From: Chitinibacter fontanus
Lineage (GTDB): Bacteria; Pseudomonadota; Gammaproteobacteria; Burkholderiales; Chitinibacteraceae
Reading direction: 5' to 3'
NCBI RefSeq assembly: GCF_013423785.1
Contig: NZ_CP058952.1
Location: forward strand, 3,003,665 to 3,067,664
DNA length: 64,000 nt
Shown here piece by piece: positions 1 to 10,700 of this stretch. Each line of letters starts with the position of its first letter. Positions within the stretch are counted from its first letter, which is position 1. A program made the position numbers and the translations under genes. A model generated the notes under the pieces. That model was not told the origin of the DNA. It did not search any database and worked only from the letters and a program-made list of their open reading frames with translations.

Positions 1-19
1 TCATTAAGTGGGCGTATTT

Positions 20-1444
20 CTATGGCATGGGCACGGTTGGATAATTGCCTTTCACCGCAGGAACCGCGAGCGGATAGACAAACAATCCATTGATATTATC
101 GCCCAGCAGGTAACCGTTGCTATTTGGATCAGCCAAGATTTGGGCTTTAATACCCGCATCGTTAGGCTGGCTAATAAATGCTTGAGTTAACCCTAATTTC
201 TCCAGAGAAAGCTGCACATAGTCTTTGAGCCCTTGAACAGCAAAGGTGCCTGTCCCTTCAAACTGACTCACTTTGCCTGCCAGTGGCGTGTGTTTGACGG
301 CATAAAAATTCCTCCCAAGTGCTTCTGCAACATAGGCTCCAGCACTGATTGGCCTAGTGACGTCACTGCCGTCATTTTTACAGGTACTTGGATAAGAAGT
401 CTTGCCGTCGGCCTTGATCAAATCATCAAAGTCGCACTTTAACATCCGATTGTTGGCGCCGTGGCCTGTATTGGACCACATGATGATTTTCTTATTGGGG
501 TACAGTTGCTGGATTACCCACAAAGCGTTTGCCCCCATCACTGGTTCGCGCGGATCGCCAAACAGTGGTTTGTTTTGTGCCAGCATTGTTTGTCGCTGCG
601 CGGCGGCTACTAAGCCTTTAACTTGTAAGCACCACCAGCTGGCTGTTTCGCGCTGGCTTGGCCCCATGGCTGGATCGCTGCAAATTTCATTCTGAATTTG
701 CGCGGCCACAGCATAAAAAGTGGCTTTGTTTTGTTGGCCCGATGTTAGTGCGGCAGCTTGTTGGCCCATGGTGGCAAAATCCGCCCAATTCGCTTGCTGT
801 GGAATAGTGGAATGGCGGCTATCAAGGAAGGTTTTTAGCGCAGGGATGATTTCGTTAATCGATACATCGCCCCCTGCCGGTTCATCAAAGCCCGCCAGAA
901 TCAAAGGGCGGCTTGCTGTTTTTTGTTGGTCGATATATTGGAATACTTTACGGGCCGCCTCATCCTTGGAATACATGAAGAAAATTCGCCCGGGAGCCAA
1001 TGCCGTGACTGAGGCATTTTGAGTTGTTGCTGCACGCCAAACCGCTTCAACGTCAAACAGGGCACTTTCAATCAATAAAACATCAAAGCCTTTCTTTTGA
1101 TGCAAATATTGTACTTCGCGATTCATTAATTCAAACGAAGTAGCATCGCCATGCGTATCTTCGGTGAGCGACACCACGCGTGCATCGCCTATGGCATCAC
1201 CAAAAGCCTTCAGATCGGCAAAATCATCATTGGCTTGAGCAACTGTATTTTGAAAGGGGGCTGCCGAAGCTTGCACCCAGTTGTAGACGCTGCGCGGAAT
1301 TGATACCGCCACTGTGTAGCCATTGAAAGGGAAAGTGGCTTTGATTGAATCATCGGCCGCACTGGTATTCGTTGTGCTGCCACCGCCGCCCCCACAGCCA
1401 TTTAGTGCCGCAACTAGACTGAGCGTCATTATTTTTTTGAACAT
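20..1444 (-). CDS. Erythromycin esterase-family lipoprotein
   Basis: A 474-residue protein that begins with a lipoprotein signal ending in a lipobox (LNGC, followed by a glycine run), so it is probably lipid-anchored in the envelope. The body fits the erythromycin esterase family (PF05139): the N-terminal [13 protein letters not shown] stretch corresponds to the family's E-x-x-H-G motif, [11 protein letters not shown] follows, and [10 protein letters not shown] near the C-terminal half corresponds to the second catalytic His region. Family members hydrolyse macrolide lactones or related esters; the real substrate here cannot be read from sequence. The ATG at 1444 has GGAG about 9 nt upstream. 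The gene appears monocistronic, with cysG behind it on the same strand after about 290 bases. Macrolide resistance should not be assumed, since the secreted lipoprotein form differs from cytosolic EreA/B. Confidence 0.8.
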   Translation of the reverse strand: MFKKIMTLSLVAALNGCGGGGGSTTNTSAADDSIKATFPFNGYTVAVSIPRSVYNWVQASAAPFQNTVAQANDDFADLKAFGDAIGDARVVSLTEDTHGDATSFELMNREVQYLHQKKGFDVLLIESALFDVEAVWRAATTQNASVTALAPGRIFFMYSKDEAARKVFQYIDQQKTASRPLILAGFDEPAGGDVSINEIIPALKTFLDSRHSTIPQQANWADFATMGQQAAALTSGQQNKATFYAVAAQIQNEICSDPAMGPSQRETASWWCLQVKGLVAAAQRQTMLAQNKPLFGDPREPVMGANALWVIQQLYPNKKIIMWSNTGHGANNRMLKCDFDDLIKADGKTSYPSTCKNDGSDVTRPISAGAYVAEALGRNFYAVKHTPLAGKVSQFEGTGTFAVQGLKDYVQLSLEKLGLTQAFISQPNDAGIKAQILADPNSNGYLLGDNINGLFVYPLAVPAVKGNYPTVPMP

Positions 1445-1736
1445 TGCACTGACTCCATCCTTTTTATGAGTGGAAATTGTAAGCTTTATGTTTTTAAGTT
1501 TGAACGCAATTTATGTTTTTGTGGTGTTTGTGTGTAATTGTGGTGTAAATAAAAATTACTATCGATTATCTATCGATTGATTGGGCTTGCTTGCCAGCAA
1601 ACTATACGTATCTGGCTGTGGGCCAGAGTAAATCGCAGCGCCGTAGCCGGCACATCGAATCGCAACATGGACTCAAATAAGTTAAAGCTGAACTGGCAAA
1701 CACTGTGCTGAGTTTGCCGCGTAGCTTGAGCATATG

Positions 1737-3131
1737 CTACAGCTGTCGCCAGTTTAGTTGCTCGTGCAGTTTCACCACGTCGCCAATAATCAGCAAGGCG
1801 GGCGGTTTAATTTGCGCTGCGCTGATTTGCTCGGCCAGATTGCTCAAATTGGCGATCACAACGCGCTGCTGTGGGGTTGTTGCCCGTTCAATAATCGCGA
1901 CAGGGGTATCGGCAGATCGACCATGCGCAATCAGCTGCTCAGCAATATACCCAGCTTGCGCAACGCCCATATAGACGACCACTGTTTCACTCGGGTTAAC
2001 CAAACGCGCCCAATCAAGTTCGAGTTTATCGGCGTCGCTCTCGGTCGCGCGGCGATGGCCGGTGACAAAGGTGACCGATTGGGCGTAATCGCGATGCGTC
2101 AGCGGAATACCGGCGTAGCACGATGCGCCTGCCGCTGAGGTAATGCCTGGGACCACTTCAAACGCAATCTCGGCCGCCGCCAGCTCGGCAATTTCTTCGC
2201 CGCCACGACCAAAAATAAATGGATCGCCGCCTTTCAGACGCAGCACTTTTTTACCTTCCTGCGCCAAACGGACCAGCAGCAAATTGATTTCTTCTTGCGG
2301 CAGCGCGTGATTGCTAGCTTTTTTGCCGACGTAAATGCGCTCGGCATCACGGCGTACCAGCTCCATGATTTCTTTGGAAACCAGATTATCGTAAACGACG
2401 ACATCGGCTTGCTGCATTAGGCGCAGCGCGCGGAAAGTGAGTAGATCAGGGTTGCCCGGGCCGCTACCGACTAAATATACCGCCCCACGTATTGGTTGCT
2501 GCCCCTTTTCTAATGCCTCTGTCAGAGCAATACGTGCGGTTTCAACTTGGCCAGAGAATACTTGATCGGGAATTGGCCCCGCGAGTACGTTTTCCCAGAA
2601 TTCGCGCCGTGCGGCGGTATCGGGTAATTTTTCTTTGGCCAAAACGCGCAAATCGCTGCCCAATTTGGCTAAATCGCCCCAGCCGTGCGGGATCATTGCT
2701 TCGAGTTGGGCGCGCAAATGTCGCGCCAAAACCGGTACGCCGCCGCCCGTTGAGAGCGCAATCGTCAATGGCGCGCGATCGACAATTGCCGGTGTGATAA
2801 AGCGGCTGTGTGCCGGATCATCGACCGAGTTCACCAAAATACCCGCCGCTTCGCAGGCGGCAAACACGGCTTGATTGACGCTGGCGTGATCGGTGGCGGC
2901 AATGACGAGGCGTTGCCCTGCGATATGGGAGAGCGAAAACTCAGCAGGGCGCCAATGTACTTTGCCGTGTTTGACCATTTCGCGCATTTCATCGCACAGC
3001 ACCGGTGATACCACGGTGATATCCGCGCCCGCTGACGCTAGCAGCCGCATCTTGCGCACTGCGATATCGCCCCCGCCGACAATCATGCAGGGCTGCTGTT
3101 TGAGATTTACGAAAAGTGGAAAGTAATCCAT
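1737..3131 (-). CDS. cysG: Siroheme synthase (trifunctional CysG)
   Basis: This makes siroheme from uroporphyrinogen III, the prosthetic group of sulfite and nitrite reductases. The N-terminal ~150 residues form the precorrin-2 dehydrogenase/ferrochelatase part, starting MDYFPLFVNLK with an IVGGGDIAVRK NAD-binding loop. The C-terminal ~250 residues are the SAM-dependent uroporphyrinogen methyltransferase, with VGSGPGNPDLLT, the LRLKGGDPFIFGRGGEE loop and PGITSAAG. The length of 464 residues is normal for full CysG. I chose the ATG at 3131; a longer reading frame starting at 3158 adds nine residues that do not belong to the family. There is no adjacent cys gene, so it appears to be transcribed alone. 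Confidence 0.95.
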   Translation of the reverse strand: MDYFPLFVNLKQQPCMIVGGGDIAVRKMRLLASAGADITVVSPVLCDEMREMVKHGKVHWRPAEFSLSHIAGQRLVIAATDHASVNQAVFAACEAAGILVNSVDDPAHSRFITPAIVDRAPLTIALSTGGGVPVLARHLRAQLEAMIPHGWGDLAKLGSDLRVLAKEKLPDTAARREFWENVLAGPIPDQVFSGQVETARIALTEALEKGQQPIRGAVYLVGSGPGNPDLLTFRALRLMQQADVVVYDNLVSKEIMELVRRDAERIYVGKKASNHALPQEEINLLLVRLAQEGKKVLRLKGGDPFIFGRGGEEIAELAAAEIAFEVVPGITSAAGASCYAGIPLTHRDYAQSVTFVTGHRRATESDADKLELDWARLVNPSETVVVYMGVAQAGYIAEQLIAHGRSADTPVAIIERATTPQQRVVIANLSNLAEQISAAQIKPPALLIIGDVVKLHEQLNWRQL

Positions 3132-3369
3132 TGGAATTGCCTTAAATGCAGTCATCAAAACGATTAAATTGCGTCACGCAGTGTGCGACGTAGCCAGCTT
3201 ACATTGAGCAAGGTTGCTATTGTCGCTTGCTTTGGCTGATTTGCGTATGCAAATTCACATGGTTTTTTGATTTAAGTCGATTGCTCTGCGCAAAATATGT
3301 GCCATGCTCCAATGGCGGCCATTCGGCCTGCCTTGCTTGAAAGTCATGCGTAATAATTTGGAGAAGAAC

Positions 3370-3690
3370 ATGAAGCTACGGATGCAATGCTTGAGCGTCG
3401 CTTTAATCGCGGGAGGTTTACTGAGTGGTGCTGCTCATGCGGCAGGTATCGAAGACACCATGAAGGCGAAAAGCTGTTTTGCCTGTCATGCGGCAGATAA
3501 AAAATTAGTCGGCCCAGCTTATAAAGATGTGGCTGCTAAGTACAAAGCAGATAAAGGCGCAGTGAGCAAACTGGCGAGCAAAATTCAAAAAGGTGGGGCA
3601 GGGGTATGGGGTGCGGTGCCAATGCCAGCCAATGCAGTGACCGAGGCGGAAGCCAAGCAAATGGCTGAGTGGGTTCTGAAAGTAAAATAA
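3370..3690 (+). CDS. Periplasmic class I c-type cytochrome
   Basis: A 106-residue precursor with a signal peptide (cleavage expected after AAHA) and one haem-binding CFACH motif at residues 36-40. VPMPAN near residue 85 supplies the expected axial methionine. Size and spacing fit the small c551/c552 electron carriers that pass electrons to terminal oxidases or peroxidases in the periplasm. The start at 3370 is preceded by GGAGAAGAAC; an upstream in-frame ATG at 3304 would put charged residues before the signal sequence and lacks support. The gene is followed at once by a strong terminator, so it is a single-gene unit. The redox partner is not shown by context. Confidence 0.9.
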   Translation: MKLRMQCLSVALIAGGLLSGAAHAAGIEDTMKAKSCFACHAADKKLVGPAYKDVAAKYKADKGAVSKLASKIQKGGAGVWGAVPMPANAVTEAEAKQMAEWVLKVK

Positions 3691-3712
3691 GCAGCTACGC
3701 GTTGGCCTGATT

Positions 3713-3740
3713 AAAACCCTAGTTTAAGCTAGGGTTTTTT
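3713..3740 (+). terminator. Rho-independent terminator after the cytochrome c gene
   Basis: An inverted repeat with a 10-bp stem (AAAACCCTAG/CTAGGGTTTT) and a short TTTAAG-type loop, followed by a T-rich tract. It lies 22 bases after the cytochrome stop codon and before msrP. Confidence 0.85.
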
Positions 3741-3820
3741 ATTTTGGAGATCGGTGTTAGATTCAAACTCAAGGTTCGACTAAGCCTTATTAGCTGCCGT
3801 ACTACTGGAGATTGAACACC

Positions 3821-4735
3821 ATGTTGATTCGCCGACCTAGCGATGTGTTGCCCTCTGAAATAACACCTCGCGATGTATTTCTCAATCGTCGCCAGTTTAT
3901 GGCCACAGCGGCTGGGAGTGCTTTGCTCGCAGGCGAAGCAGTTGCGGCACTTAAAACAGTGCCAAGCCGGTATTCGGCGAGCGAAAAGCCCAATAGCCTG
4001 AAAGAAATTACTTCTTATAACAATTTTTACGAATTTGGTACGAGTAAAGAAGACCCTGCGGCCAATGCGGGCCGCCTTAAAACCAAGCCGTGGCAGATTG
4101 TGGTAGAGGGTGAAGCGGGCAAGCCACGCATCTTCGGGTTAGAGGATTTACTCAAGTTAGCGCCGTTGGAGGAGCGTATCTATCGCCTGCGCTGTGTAGA
4201 AGGCTGGTCCATGGTCATACCTTGGGTGGGTATTCCATTATCAAGTTTACTAAAGCAAGTGGCTCCCACCGGTAATGCCAAATTTGTCTCGTTCGAAACC
4301 TTGAATGACCCAAAACAAATGCCTGGTTTACTCACGCGTGTACTTGATTGGCCTTACCGCGAGGGTTTACGTATGGATGAGGCGATGCATCCGTTAACAA
4401 TTTTGGCCGTTGGCTTATATGGCGAAGTGTTGCCCAATCAGAATGGTGCCCCAGTACGCTTAGTGGTGCCGTGGAAATACGGCTTTAAAAGTATTAAGTC
4501 GGTCGTGCAGATTCGCCTGCAAGCTCAACAACCGCAAACCAGTTGGAATCAAGCCGCACCTGAAGAATATGGTTTTTATTCCAATGTGAATCCGGCAGTG
4601 GCCCACCCGCGCTGGAGTCAGGCCAGCGAGCGACGTATTGGTGAATTTTTCAAACGCAAAACACTGCCGTTTAATGGTTATGCCGATCAAGTAGCCAGTC
4701 TGTATCAAGGTATGGATCTGAAAAAATATTTCTAA
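3821..4735 (+). CDS. msrP: Protein-methionine-sulfoxide reductase catalytic subunit MsrP (YedY)
   Basis: A periplasmic molybdopterin enzyme that reduces methionine sulfoxide in envelope proteins. A twin-arginine signal ([11 protein letters not shown], residues 22-32) marks export of the folded cofactor-loaded protein. YRLRCVEGW carries the cysteine (residue 125) expected to ligate molybdenum, and the sulfite-oxidase-fold motifs [11 protein letters not shown] and FETLNDP follow. At 304 residues the length is right for the family. The ATG at 3821 has CTGGAG about 10 nt upstream; a TTG nine bases earlier is in frame but less likely. The membrane haem partner msrQ follows after 65 bases, so the two form the usual msrPQ unit. 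Confidence 0.95.
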   Translation: MLIRRPSDVLPSEITPRDVFLNRRQFMATAAGSALLAGEAVAALKTVPSRYSASEKPNSLKEITSYNNFYEFGTSKEDPAANAGRLKTKPWQIVVEGEAGKPRIFGLEDLLKLAPLEERIYRLRCVEGWSMVIPWVGIPLSSLLKQVAPTGNAKFVSFETLNDPKQMPGLLTRVLDWPYREGLRMDEAMHPLTILAVGLYGEVLPNQNGAPVRLVVPWKYGFKSIKSVVQIRLQAQQPQTSWNQAAPEEYGFYSNVNPAVAHPRWSQASERRIGEFFKRKTLPFNGYADQVASLYQGMDLKKYF

Positions 4736-4800
4736 TTGGGTATGTCGTTGAATGCATTGTTGTGTTTCTTTTTCATGTAAATACATGATGGGAGTATTGC

Positions 4801-5385
4801 TTGTTGAAGTTGCTACGTAATAGCTGGCTGTGGTTTGCTGTGGCGCTAGTTCCTTTGTTGCGAGCGGTTTATCTGCTTGCTGCGGGCGAGCTTGTGAACC
4901 CGATTGAATTTATTACTCGCTCTAGCGGTACCTGGACTTTGGTGTTTTTAATGCTGACCTTGAGCATAACACCATTGCGCCAGCTGAGCGGCTGGGCGGG
5001 CTGGCTTGCTTATCGGCGTATGCTGGGGCTCTACGCATTTTTTTATGCCTGTTTGCACCTGCTGACTTATCTTTGGTTGGATCAGTTCTTTGATTGGGCT
5101 GCAATTGTGGCCGATATTCTAAAGCGGCCATTTATTACCTTAGGTGTATTGGCTTTTACGCTGTTAATCCCGTTGGCGCTGACCTCAACTCAAGGAATGA
5201 TGCGTCGCTTAAAGCGACGTTGGGGGCAATTGCATCGTGCGATTTATCTGATTGCTTTGCTGGGGGTGGTGCATTACTGGTGGCTGGTGAAAAAAGATCT
5301 CACCCAGCCCATTATTTATGCTTGTGTGTTGAGTGTATTGCTTGGCTGGCGTGTATATAAGCGACTCCAGCGTCAGCGGAGCTAG
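4801..5385 (+). CDS. msrQ: Protein-methionine-sulfoxide reductase haem-binding subunit MsrQ (YedZ)
   Basis: Integral membrane b-type cytochrome that passes electrons from the quinone pool to MsrP. The 194-residue protein shows about six hydrophobic segments, with membrane histidines in the FYACLHLLTYLWLDQ and QLHRAIYLIALLGVVHYWW stretches, as expected for haem ligands of the ferric-reductase-like domain. Translation probably starts at the TTG at 4801 (or 4804), with GGGAG just upstream; a TTG start fits low expression of a membrane subunit. It lies directly behind msrP on the same strand, and its stop is 15 bases from the convergent neighbour's stop. Confidence 0.93.
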   Translation: MLKLLRNSWLWFAVALVPLLRAVYLLAAGELVNPIEFITRSSGTWTLVFLMLTLSITPLRQLSGWAGWLAYRRMLGLYAFFYACLHLLTYLWLDQFFDWAAIVADILKRPFITLGVLAFTLLIPLALTSTQGMMRRLKRRWGQLHRAIYLIALLGVVHYWWLVKKDLTQPIIYACVLSVLLGWRVYKRLQRQRS

Positions 5386-5400
5386 TCGCCTGCGTAGCGT

Positions 5401-7023
5401 TTACAAACCACCTGAAGGTACAAAATGTACACGTTCGTAATCGACGCCACGTCCAAGCAGGCTAACCAGTCGAATCCGGTTGAGTTGATGCCCATCCCAA
5501 TAATCAAGTAGGCGCCCCTGCCGGAACCAGCCTGGGGGCAGCAGCAGGGTAGCGGGTGATTTTAGCGCGGGCAGTGCGCCTAACATCACTACTTTGGTGA
5601 AATCGCCCTGCCCAAACCGTGCCGCATCTTGCGCCCGGATGCAGGCTGCTTCTGGCATGCCAGGTAATAACTCAATCCCTATTTCACGTTGATCGTGGGT
5701 TTCTGCTAACCAGCGTACTTGCCCCAGTAGCTGCGTTTTACCATCGGCCAGCATCATTAATTGATGCAATTGGATCCGTTGTTGCCCATCACGCGCACGC
5801 TGTAGGCAAATGCCTTGAGCCGTTTCGTTATTAATCTGCCATTGCTGGGTTTCGATCACATTCACTGGCATGGCACTGCTGCGGGCACTGGTTTGCCCGA
5901 ACATTCTGATTTGCATCAGCTCGGTGCTGCTCATGTATTGTTCAGTTTGGGGCGGCGGTGCAAAGTTGTTTTTGGCTAGCCAAAAATGCAGATTGCTGAG
6001 GCCTGTGCCGGCTTCCAGATAGCGTTGGCTTTCGCGGCGGGGTAAGGCTCGTTCGGTCGGGTGCTCGCACCAAGCACGATAGAGATCGCGCAATAGTTCT
6101 TCAGCAGTCTGCGGGCTCAATTCTGTGCCCAAGCCGATTTTGTCGGGCATTTCGCCCATGCGCAGTAGTTTGATACGCTTGATAATCACTTGCGCCAAGC
6201 TATAGGTATCAATTTCCAATTCACTATCATAGCGTTCGCCTTGGCGGCGCATCGGGCTCGATGGCGCTTGTAAATCAATATAAAGCGCAGGGCGGTTAGG
6301 CAAGGTTTGAGCGATGGGGCTCAATGAGCTGCGAGTTGCCAGAATCTCTAGTCGATTATTCAGCCAGATTTGTTGCTTGAACGTGTATTGGTGAGGATTC
6401 GCTGCACTAAATAGCAGAGCATGCAGAAAAATAGATTCCGGTGTGGTCACGCCACTGATTTGAATCAGGCTATCGCGTGCTTTGAGCTTTTCAATGTGCT
6501 GAGCCTTGGCTAGCTCGTAGTAAGCAAAAATTTGCCGCCATTGCGCCTCACTAGGTTTGCGATAGATATGAGCAAGGTGGCAATGCTGCTTGCAGCTGTA
6601 ATACAACGTGCGTTCTGCCAGTAAAGGCAAAAATTCGGTGATTCCAATTTCGTTATTACATGCAGCATGCCAACCACGAGCATATGTGGTTTCCATGCAT
6701 AGCCACAATCGATCTACTGCATCCCACAACGCTTGCTCTTCTGTGCTAAGTGGCAACGGTTTATTGATCAATTTACTGATAATTGCGTCTTGCAGAGTGT
6801 GTACGGACTCGCGAAACTGCTCAATGATTTTGAGGCTTTCGAGGGCCGCGAGTCTGCTTTGATTCAGTTGCGCGATGGCTTGGCTGATTTCATCATGTGC
6901 CACTGGCACATTGATCATTGGCAATAGCTTTAGCCAGTCACGCGCACTGCGTACGTCGTGAAATGGCGGGATGGCTGAACCGCCAAGGTCGGGCAGAGCG
7001 CGCTGAATCAATACTTCAATCAT
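5401..7023 (-). CDS. Conserved protein with possible C-terminal PilZ-like domain
   Basis: A 540-residue cytosolic protein with no signal peptide or membrane segment. Most of it, about residues 1-390, is helical and not a family I recognise. The last ~150 residues (INNETAQGICLQRARDGQQRI followed by GQVRWLAE and EIGIELLPG) have the N-x-S/T-x-x-G and beta-barrel pattern of PilZ-type c-di-GMP-binding domains, although the RxxxR arginines are not obvious, so ligand binding is uncertain. The start codon overlaps the stop of the HIT gene upstream in an ATGA arrangement, so the two are translationally coupled. Other c-di-GMP genes occur in this window (GGDEF at 11750, HD-GYP at 24186), which makes a PilZ reading attractive but not proven. 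Confidence 0.5.
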   Translation of the reverse strand: MIEVLIQRALPDLGGSAIPPFHDVRSARDWLKLLPMINVPVAHDEISQAIAQLNQSRLAALESLKIIEQFRESVHTLQDAIISKLINKPLPLSTEEQALWDAVDRLWLCMETTYARGWHAACNNEIGITEFLPLLAERTLYYSCKQHCHLAHIYRKPSEAQWRQIFAYYELAKAQHIEKLKARDSLIQISGVTTPESIFLHALLFSAANPHQYTFKQQIWLNNRLEILATRSSLSPIAQTLPNRPALYIDLQAPSSPMRRQGERYDSELEIDTYSLAQVIIKRIKLLRMGEMPDKIGLGTELSPQTAEELLRDLYRAWCEHPTERALPRRESQRYLEAGTGLSNLHFWLAKNNFAPPPQTEQYMSSTELMQIRMFGQTSARSSAMPVNVIETQQWQINNETAQGICLQRARDGQQRIQLHQLMMLADGKTQLLGQVRWLAETHDQREIGIELLPGMPEAACIRAQDAARFGQGDFTKVVMLGALPALKSPATLLLPPGWFRQGRLLDYWDGHQLNRIRLVSLLGRGVDYERVHFVPSGGL

Positions 7024-7436
7024 GGCGTTAATTGCTCAAGTTGTTGGCGTAATTGGCTAAGTTGTGTTGGGGTTAGTGTATGTGTATTACGGTTTGGCGC
7101 CGCCGTGGCCCAAATGGGCGCAGGGAAGTGCAAATCATCTAGCCAGCGCGGGATAATGTGCCAGTGCACATGCGGGACGACATTGCCCAAGCTGGCCACA
7201 TTAATTTTAGTGGGTTGTAGCGTGTTGCGCACGATAGTTTCAACCGCCCATACAATTTCCATTAGCGCCTGACGTTGAGCGGCGGGCAGATCAGTCATCT
7301 CCGCAGCATGCTGCTGCAAAATAACACGACAAAACCCCGGGTACTCTGGCTCGTCTGCTAATACAACCCGCGCTAATTCATTTTGCCAAACGATTTCGCC
7401 GCCAGCGTTTTGGCACAGTGGGCAATTGATGCTCAT
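7020..7436 (-). CDS. HIT-family (histidine triad) nucleotide hydrolase
   Basis: A small (138 residue) HIT protein. The histidine triad is visible as VPHVHWHIIPRW (H-x-H-x-H), and CPLCQ near the N-terminus may help bind zinc. Family members hydrolyse or transfer AMP from adenylated substrates such as AMP-lysine and ApnA compounds. I place the start at 7436 (MSINCPLC); the frame stays open upstream to 7517 but that extension does not look like HIT sequence. The stop overlaps the ATG of the following PilZ-like gene by four bases, so they form a two-gene operon. Confidence 0.9.
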   Translation of the reverse strand: MSINCPLCQNAGGEIVWQNELARVVLADEPEYPGFCRVILQQHAAEMTDLPAAQRQALMEIVWAVETIVRNTLQPTKINVASLGNVVPHVHWHIIPRWLDDLHFPAPIWATAAPNRNTHTLTPTQLSQLRQQLEQLTP

Positions 7437-7672
7437 GAAGTTTCCGTGACTAAATAATCTTCTGATTATATTACGAGAGCAGGCCTTGACTAGCGGATTC
7501 TGCCATGCGGGTTTCATATTGGGTGAGCAAGGTTACAAGCGTGTGCTGCGGTACTTGCAGATGGCGTAGGTATTACAGGGGTGAGTGCCGATTGCTTAGA
7601 TTTATCAATGGCTTGGCTAAGCCGGGTTGTCAAATATTAGCGCTTGGCCCGGAGGAGCTTGTTACAAAATAA

Positions 7673-7704
7673 AATGGGCATGATTGTTGAAAATCATGCC
7701 CATT
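7673..7704 (-). terminator. Terminator after the FAD/Fe-S oxidoreductase gene
   Basis: A perfect 13-bp inverted repeat (AATGGGCATGATT and its complement) with a 6-nt loop. Read on the minus strand it is followed by TTTATTTTG, as expected for an intrinsic terminator of the gene ending at 7733. Confidence 0.8.
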
Positions 7705-7732
7705 GCGTTGTTGTTACAACAGTATCGCGAAA

Positions 7733-10700
7733 TTACAGCAAGACGCGCTCAATACCGCCGTTGCCCGCTTTGGCTACGTACTCTGGCATCCAGTTTTGGC
7801 CTAGCACTGATTTGGCAATTTCAATCACGATGTAATCGGCTTCAGTGCCCGAATCATCGTTATAACGGCTTAGGCCCTGCATACATGATGGGCAAGAAGT
7901 CAGGATCTTCACAGGCGCTTTAGCGTCGCCTGCATCTGCGCGCAATTTAGCCGCGCCTTTTTCCATCTCTTCTTGCTTGCGGAAACGGACCTGAGTCGAA
8001 ATATCGGGTCGCGCTACGGCAAATGTGCCCGATTCACCGCAACAACGATCGTTCAGATCAACACGTTGGCCCATCAGCTCGTTGGCGACGTCGATGCCTT
8101 TGTACGTCTTCATCGGCGTATGGCATGGTTCGTGATACATATACTGGGTACCGCTCACACCTTCAAGCTTGACGCCTTTTTCCAAGAGATACTCATGGAT
8201 ATCCAACAGGCGGCAACCAGGGAAGATCTCCTCAAAACGATATTTGAGCAGCTGATCCATACACGTACCGCAGGAAACCACCACGGTTTTGATGTCGAGG
8301 TAGTTCAGCGTATTGGCCAAGCGATGGAAGAGCACGCGGTTTTCCATCGTGATCTTGTCACCTTTATCCTGCTGGCCGCTGGAAGTTTGCGGGTAGCCGC
8401 AGCATAGATAGCCCGGTGGCAGCACCGTGGTGGTGCCCACATGCCACAGCATGGCTTGCGTGGCCAAACCCACCTGGCTAAACAGCCGCTCCGAGCCGCA
8501 ACCCGGGAAGTAGAACACCGCTTCGTTCTCTTCGTTCAGGCGTTGCGGGTCACGAATCACCGGTACGATATTGCTATCTTCAACATCGAGCAGCGCGCGC
8601 GCAGTTTTCTTCGGCAGCCCACCTGGCATCGGTTTATTGATGAAGTGAATCACCTGCGCTTTGATCGGTGCTGTGCCCAGTGTCGATGGTGGCTGCTTGG
8701 TCACGCCTTTTAACAGGCCAAATTTCTTCGCCAGCGAATGACCTAAACGTTGGGCTTTATAACCCCAACCGATCATCAGCGCGCGCATCAATTTGATCGT
8801 GGCCGGATCTTTTAAGGTCAAGAATGTCATACCCAGCGCAGAGCCCAGGTTGAATTTCTTTTTACCTTCTTTGCGCAAGAAGTTGCGCATCGCGACCGAT
8901 ACATCACCAAAGTCGATCTTCACTGGGCATGGGTTCACGCAGCGGTGACATACCGTGCAATGGTCAGCCACGTCGCCGAGCTCTTCAAAGTGTTTCAGCG
9001 AAATGCCACGACGTGTTTGCTCTTCGTACAGGAACGCTTCGGTCAGCAGACCTGTTGCCAGAATCTTATTGCGTGGCGAGTAAAGCAAGTTGGCGCGTGG
9101 TACGTGTGTGCTACACACGGGTTTACATTTCCCGCAACGCAAACAGTCTTTAACCATATTGCTGATGCTGCCAATGTCCGATTGCTCCAGAATCAGCGAC
9201 TCGGTACCGAGCAGGCTGAAAGAGGGCGTATAGGCATCGGTCAGATCGGCACCTGGCATCAATTTGCCTTTGTTGAAGTGGCCGTTTGGATCGACTTTTT
9301 GCTTGTACGCCTCAAACGGCGCGAGTTCGTCACGCGTTAAGAATTCGTACTTAGTAATACCAATGCCGTGCTCGCCCGAAATGACGCCGTTCAGATCACG
9401 AGCGACTTGCATAATGCGCGCCACCGCGTGGTGGGCGCGTTGCAGCATTTCGTAGTCATCAGAATTGACTGGCAAGTTAGTATGCACATTGCCGTCACCA
9501 GCGTGCATATGCAGCGCAACCCAAGTGCGGCCTTTCAATACTTTCTGATGTAGGGCGTGAATCGCATCCAGAATCGGCTTGTCGGTGCGGCCGCTAAACA
9601 GTGTTTCCAATTCAGTGAGCAATTCGCGTTTGTACGAAATGCGCAGCACAAAGTCACGAAGCGCGTGGAAGACGCTTTGCGGTAGCTCATTGGCATCGAC
9701 GGCTTTTTCTAGCGGCATCTGCGGGAAGGCAGTTTGGTACAGCTCGAAAGCATCGTCCAGATTACTGTTGATCCAGTTCCAGTGTTTGCGCGTTTGTTCA
9801 ATAAAGGCTAGCGCCGACTCGCGACGGTCGCCAATCAGTACATCGTGGCTAACAGGTGCATCGCTGGTGTCGAAAGGCAGACGGCCTTGGGCGAAGAAGT
9901 CGCTCAGATGATCCAGCAATTCGAGTTTGTTATGAATCGACAGCTCGATATTGATGCGTTCGATCGCGTCCGAATACTCGCCCAAACGTGGCAATGGAAT
10001 CACCACGTCTTCGTTAATCTTGAACGCATTCGTGTGTTTGGCAATCGCGGCAGTGCGCGCACGATCGAGCCAGAATTTCTTGCGCTGCTCAGGCAATACC
10101 GCAACAAAGCCTTCGCCGCCACGGGCGTTTGCTAGCTGCACCACATGGCTAGTGGCTTCACCGAGGGCTTTTTCATCGTCCGATACGATATCGGCGATCA
10201 AGACCATTTTCGGGCGGCCTTTGGATTTGGCTTTGGTGGCGTAACCGACAGCGCGCACATAGCGCCAATCCAAATGCTCCAGACCGGCTAATTGTACGGT
10301 TGGGTGTGCATCCAGATAGTTTTTGATTTCAACAATCGATGGCACCGCGCGGCTAACTTCGCCGAAAAACTCTAGGCAGACAGTACGGATGTGATCAGGC
10401 ATGCGATGCAGTACAAAGCGCGCGCTGGTGATCAAACCATCGGTACCCTCCTTCTGTATGCCCGGCAAGCCAGCAAGGAACTTATCTGTCACGTCTTTAC
10501 CCAGGCCTTCTTTGCGGAAGGTGGTGCCTGGAATCACCAGTGTTTCGACACCCAATGGGGTTTTGCCATCGGGTTTAAATTTGCTGATGCGGAAAGTGGC
10601 TTCTTTGGCGTCGTGGATTTTGCCCAGATTGTGATCCATCCGCTCAATGAACAACCAGTTGCCGTCTGGGTCGACCATTTTCCAGCTCACCAGATTGTCG

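Noticed and set aside
1695..1718. A terminator after cysG (GGCAAAC/GTTTGCC).
   Set aside because: Only a 7-bp stem with a 10-base loop and no T tract; too weak to list.
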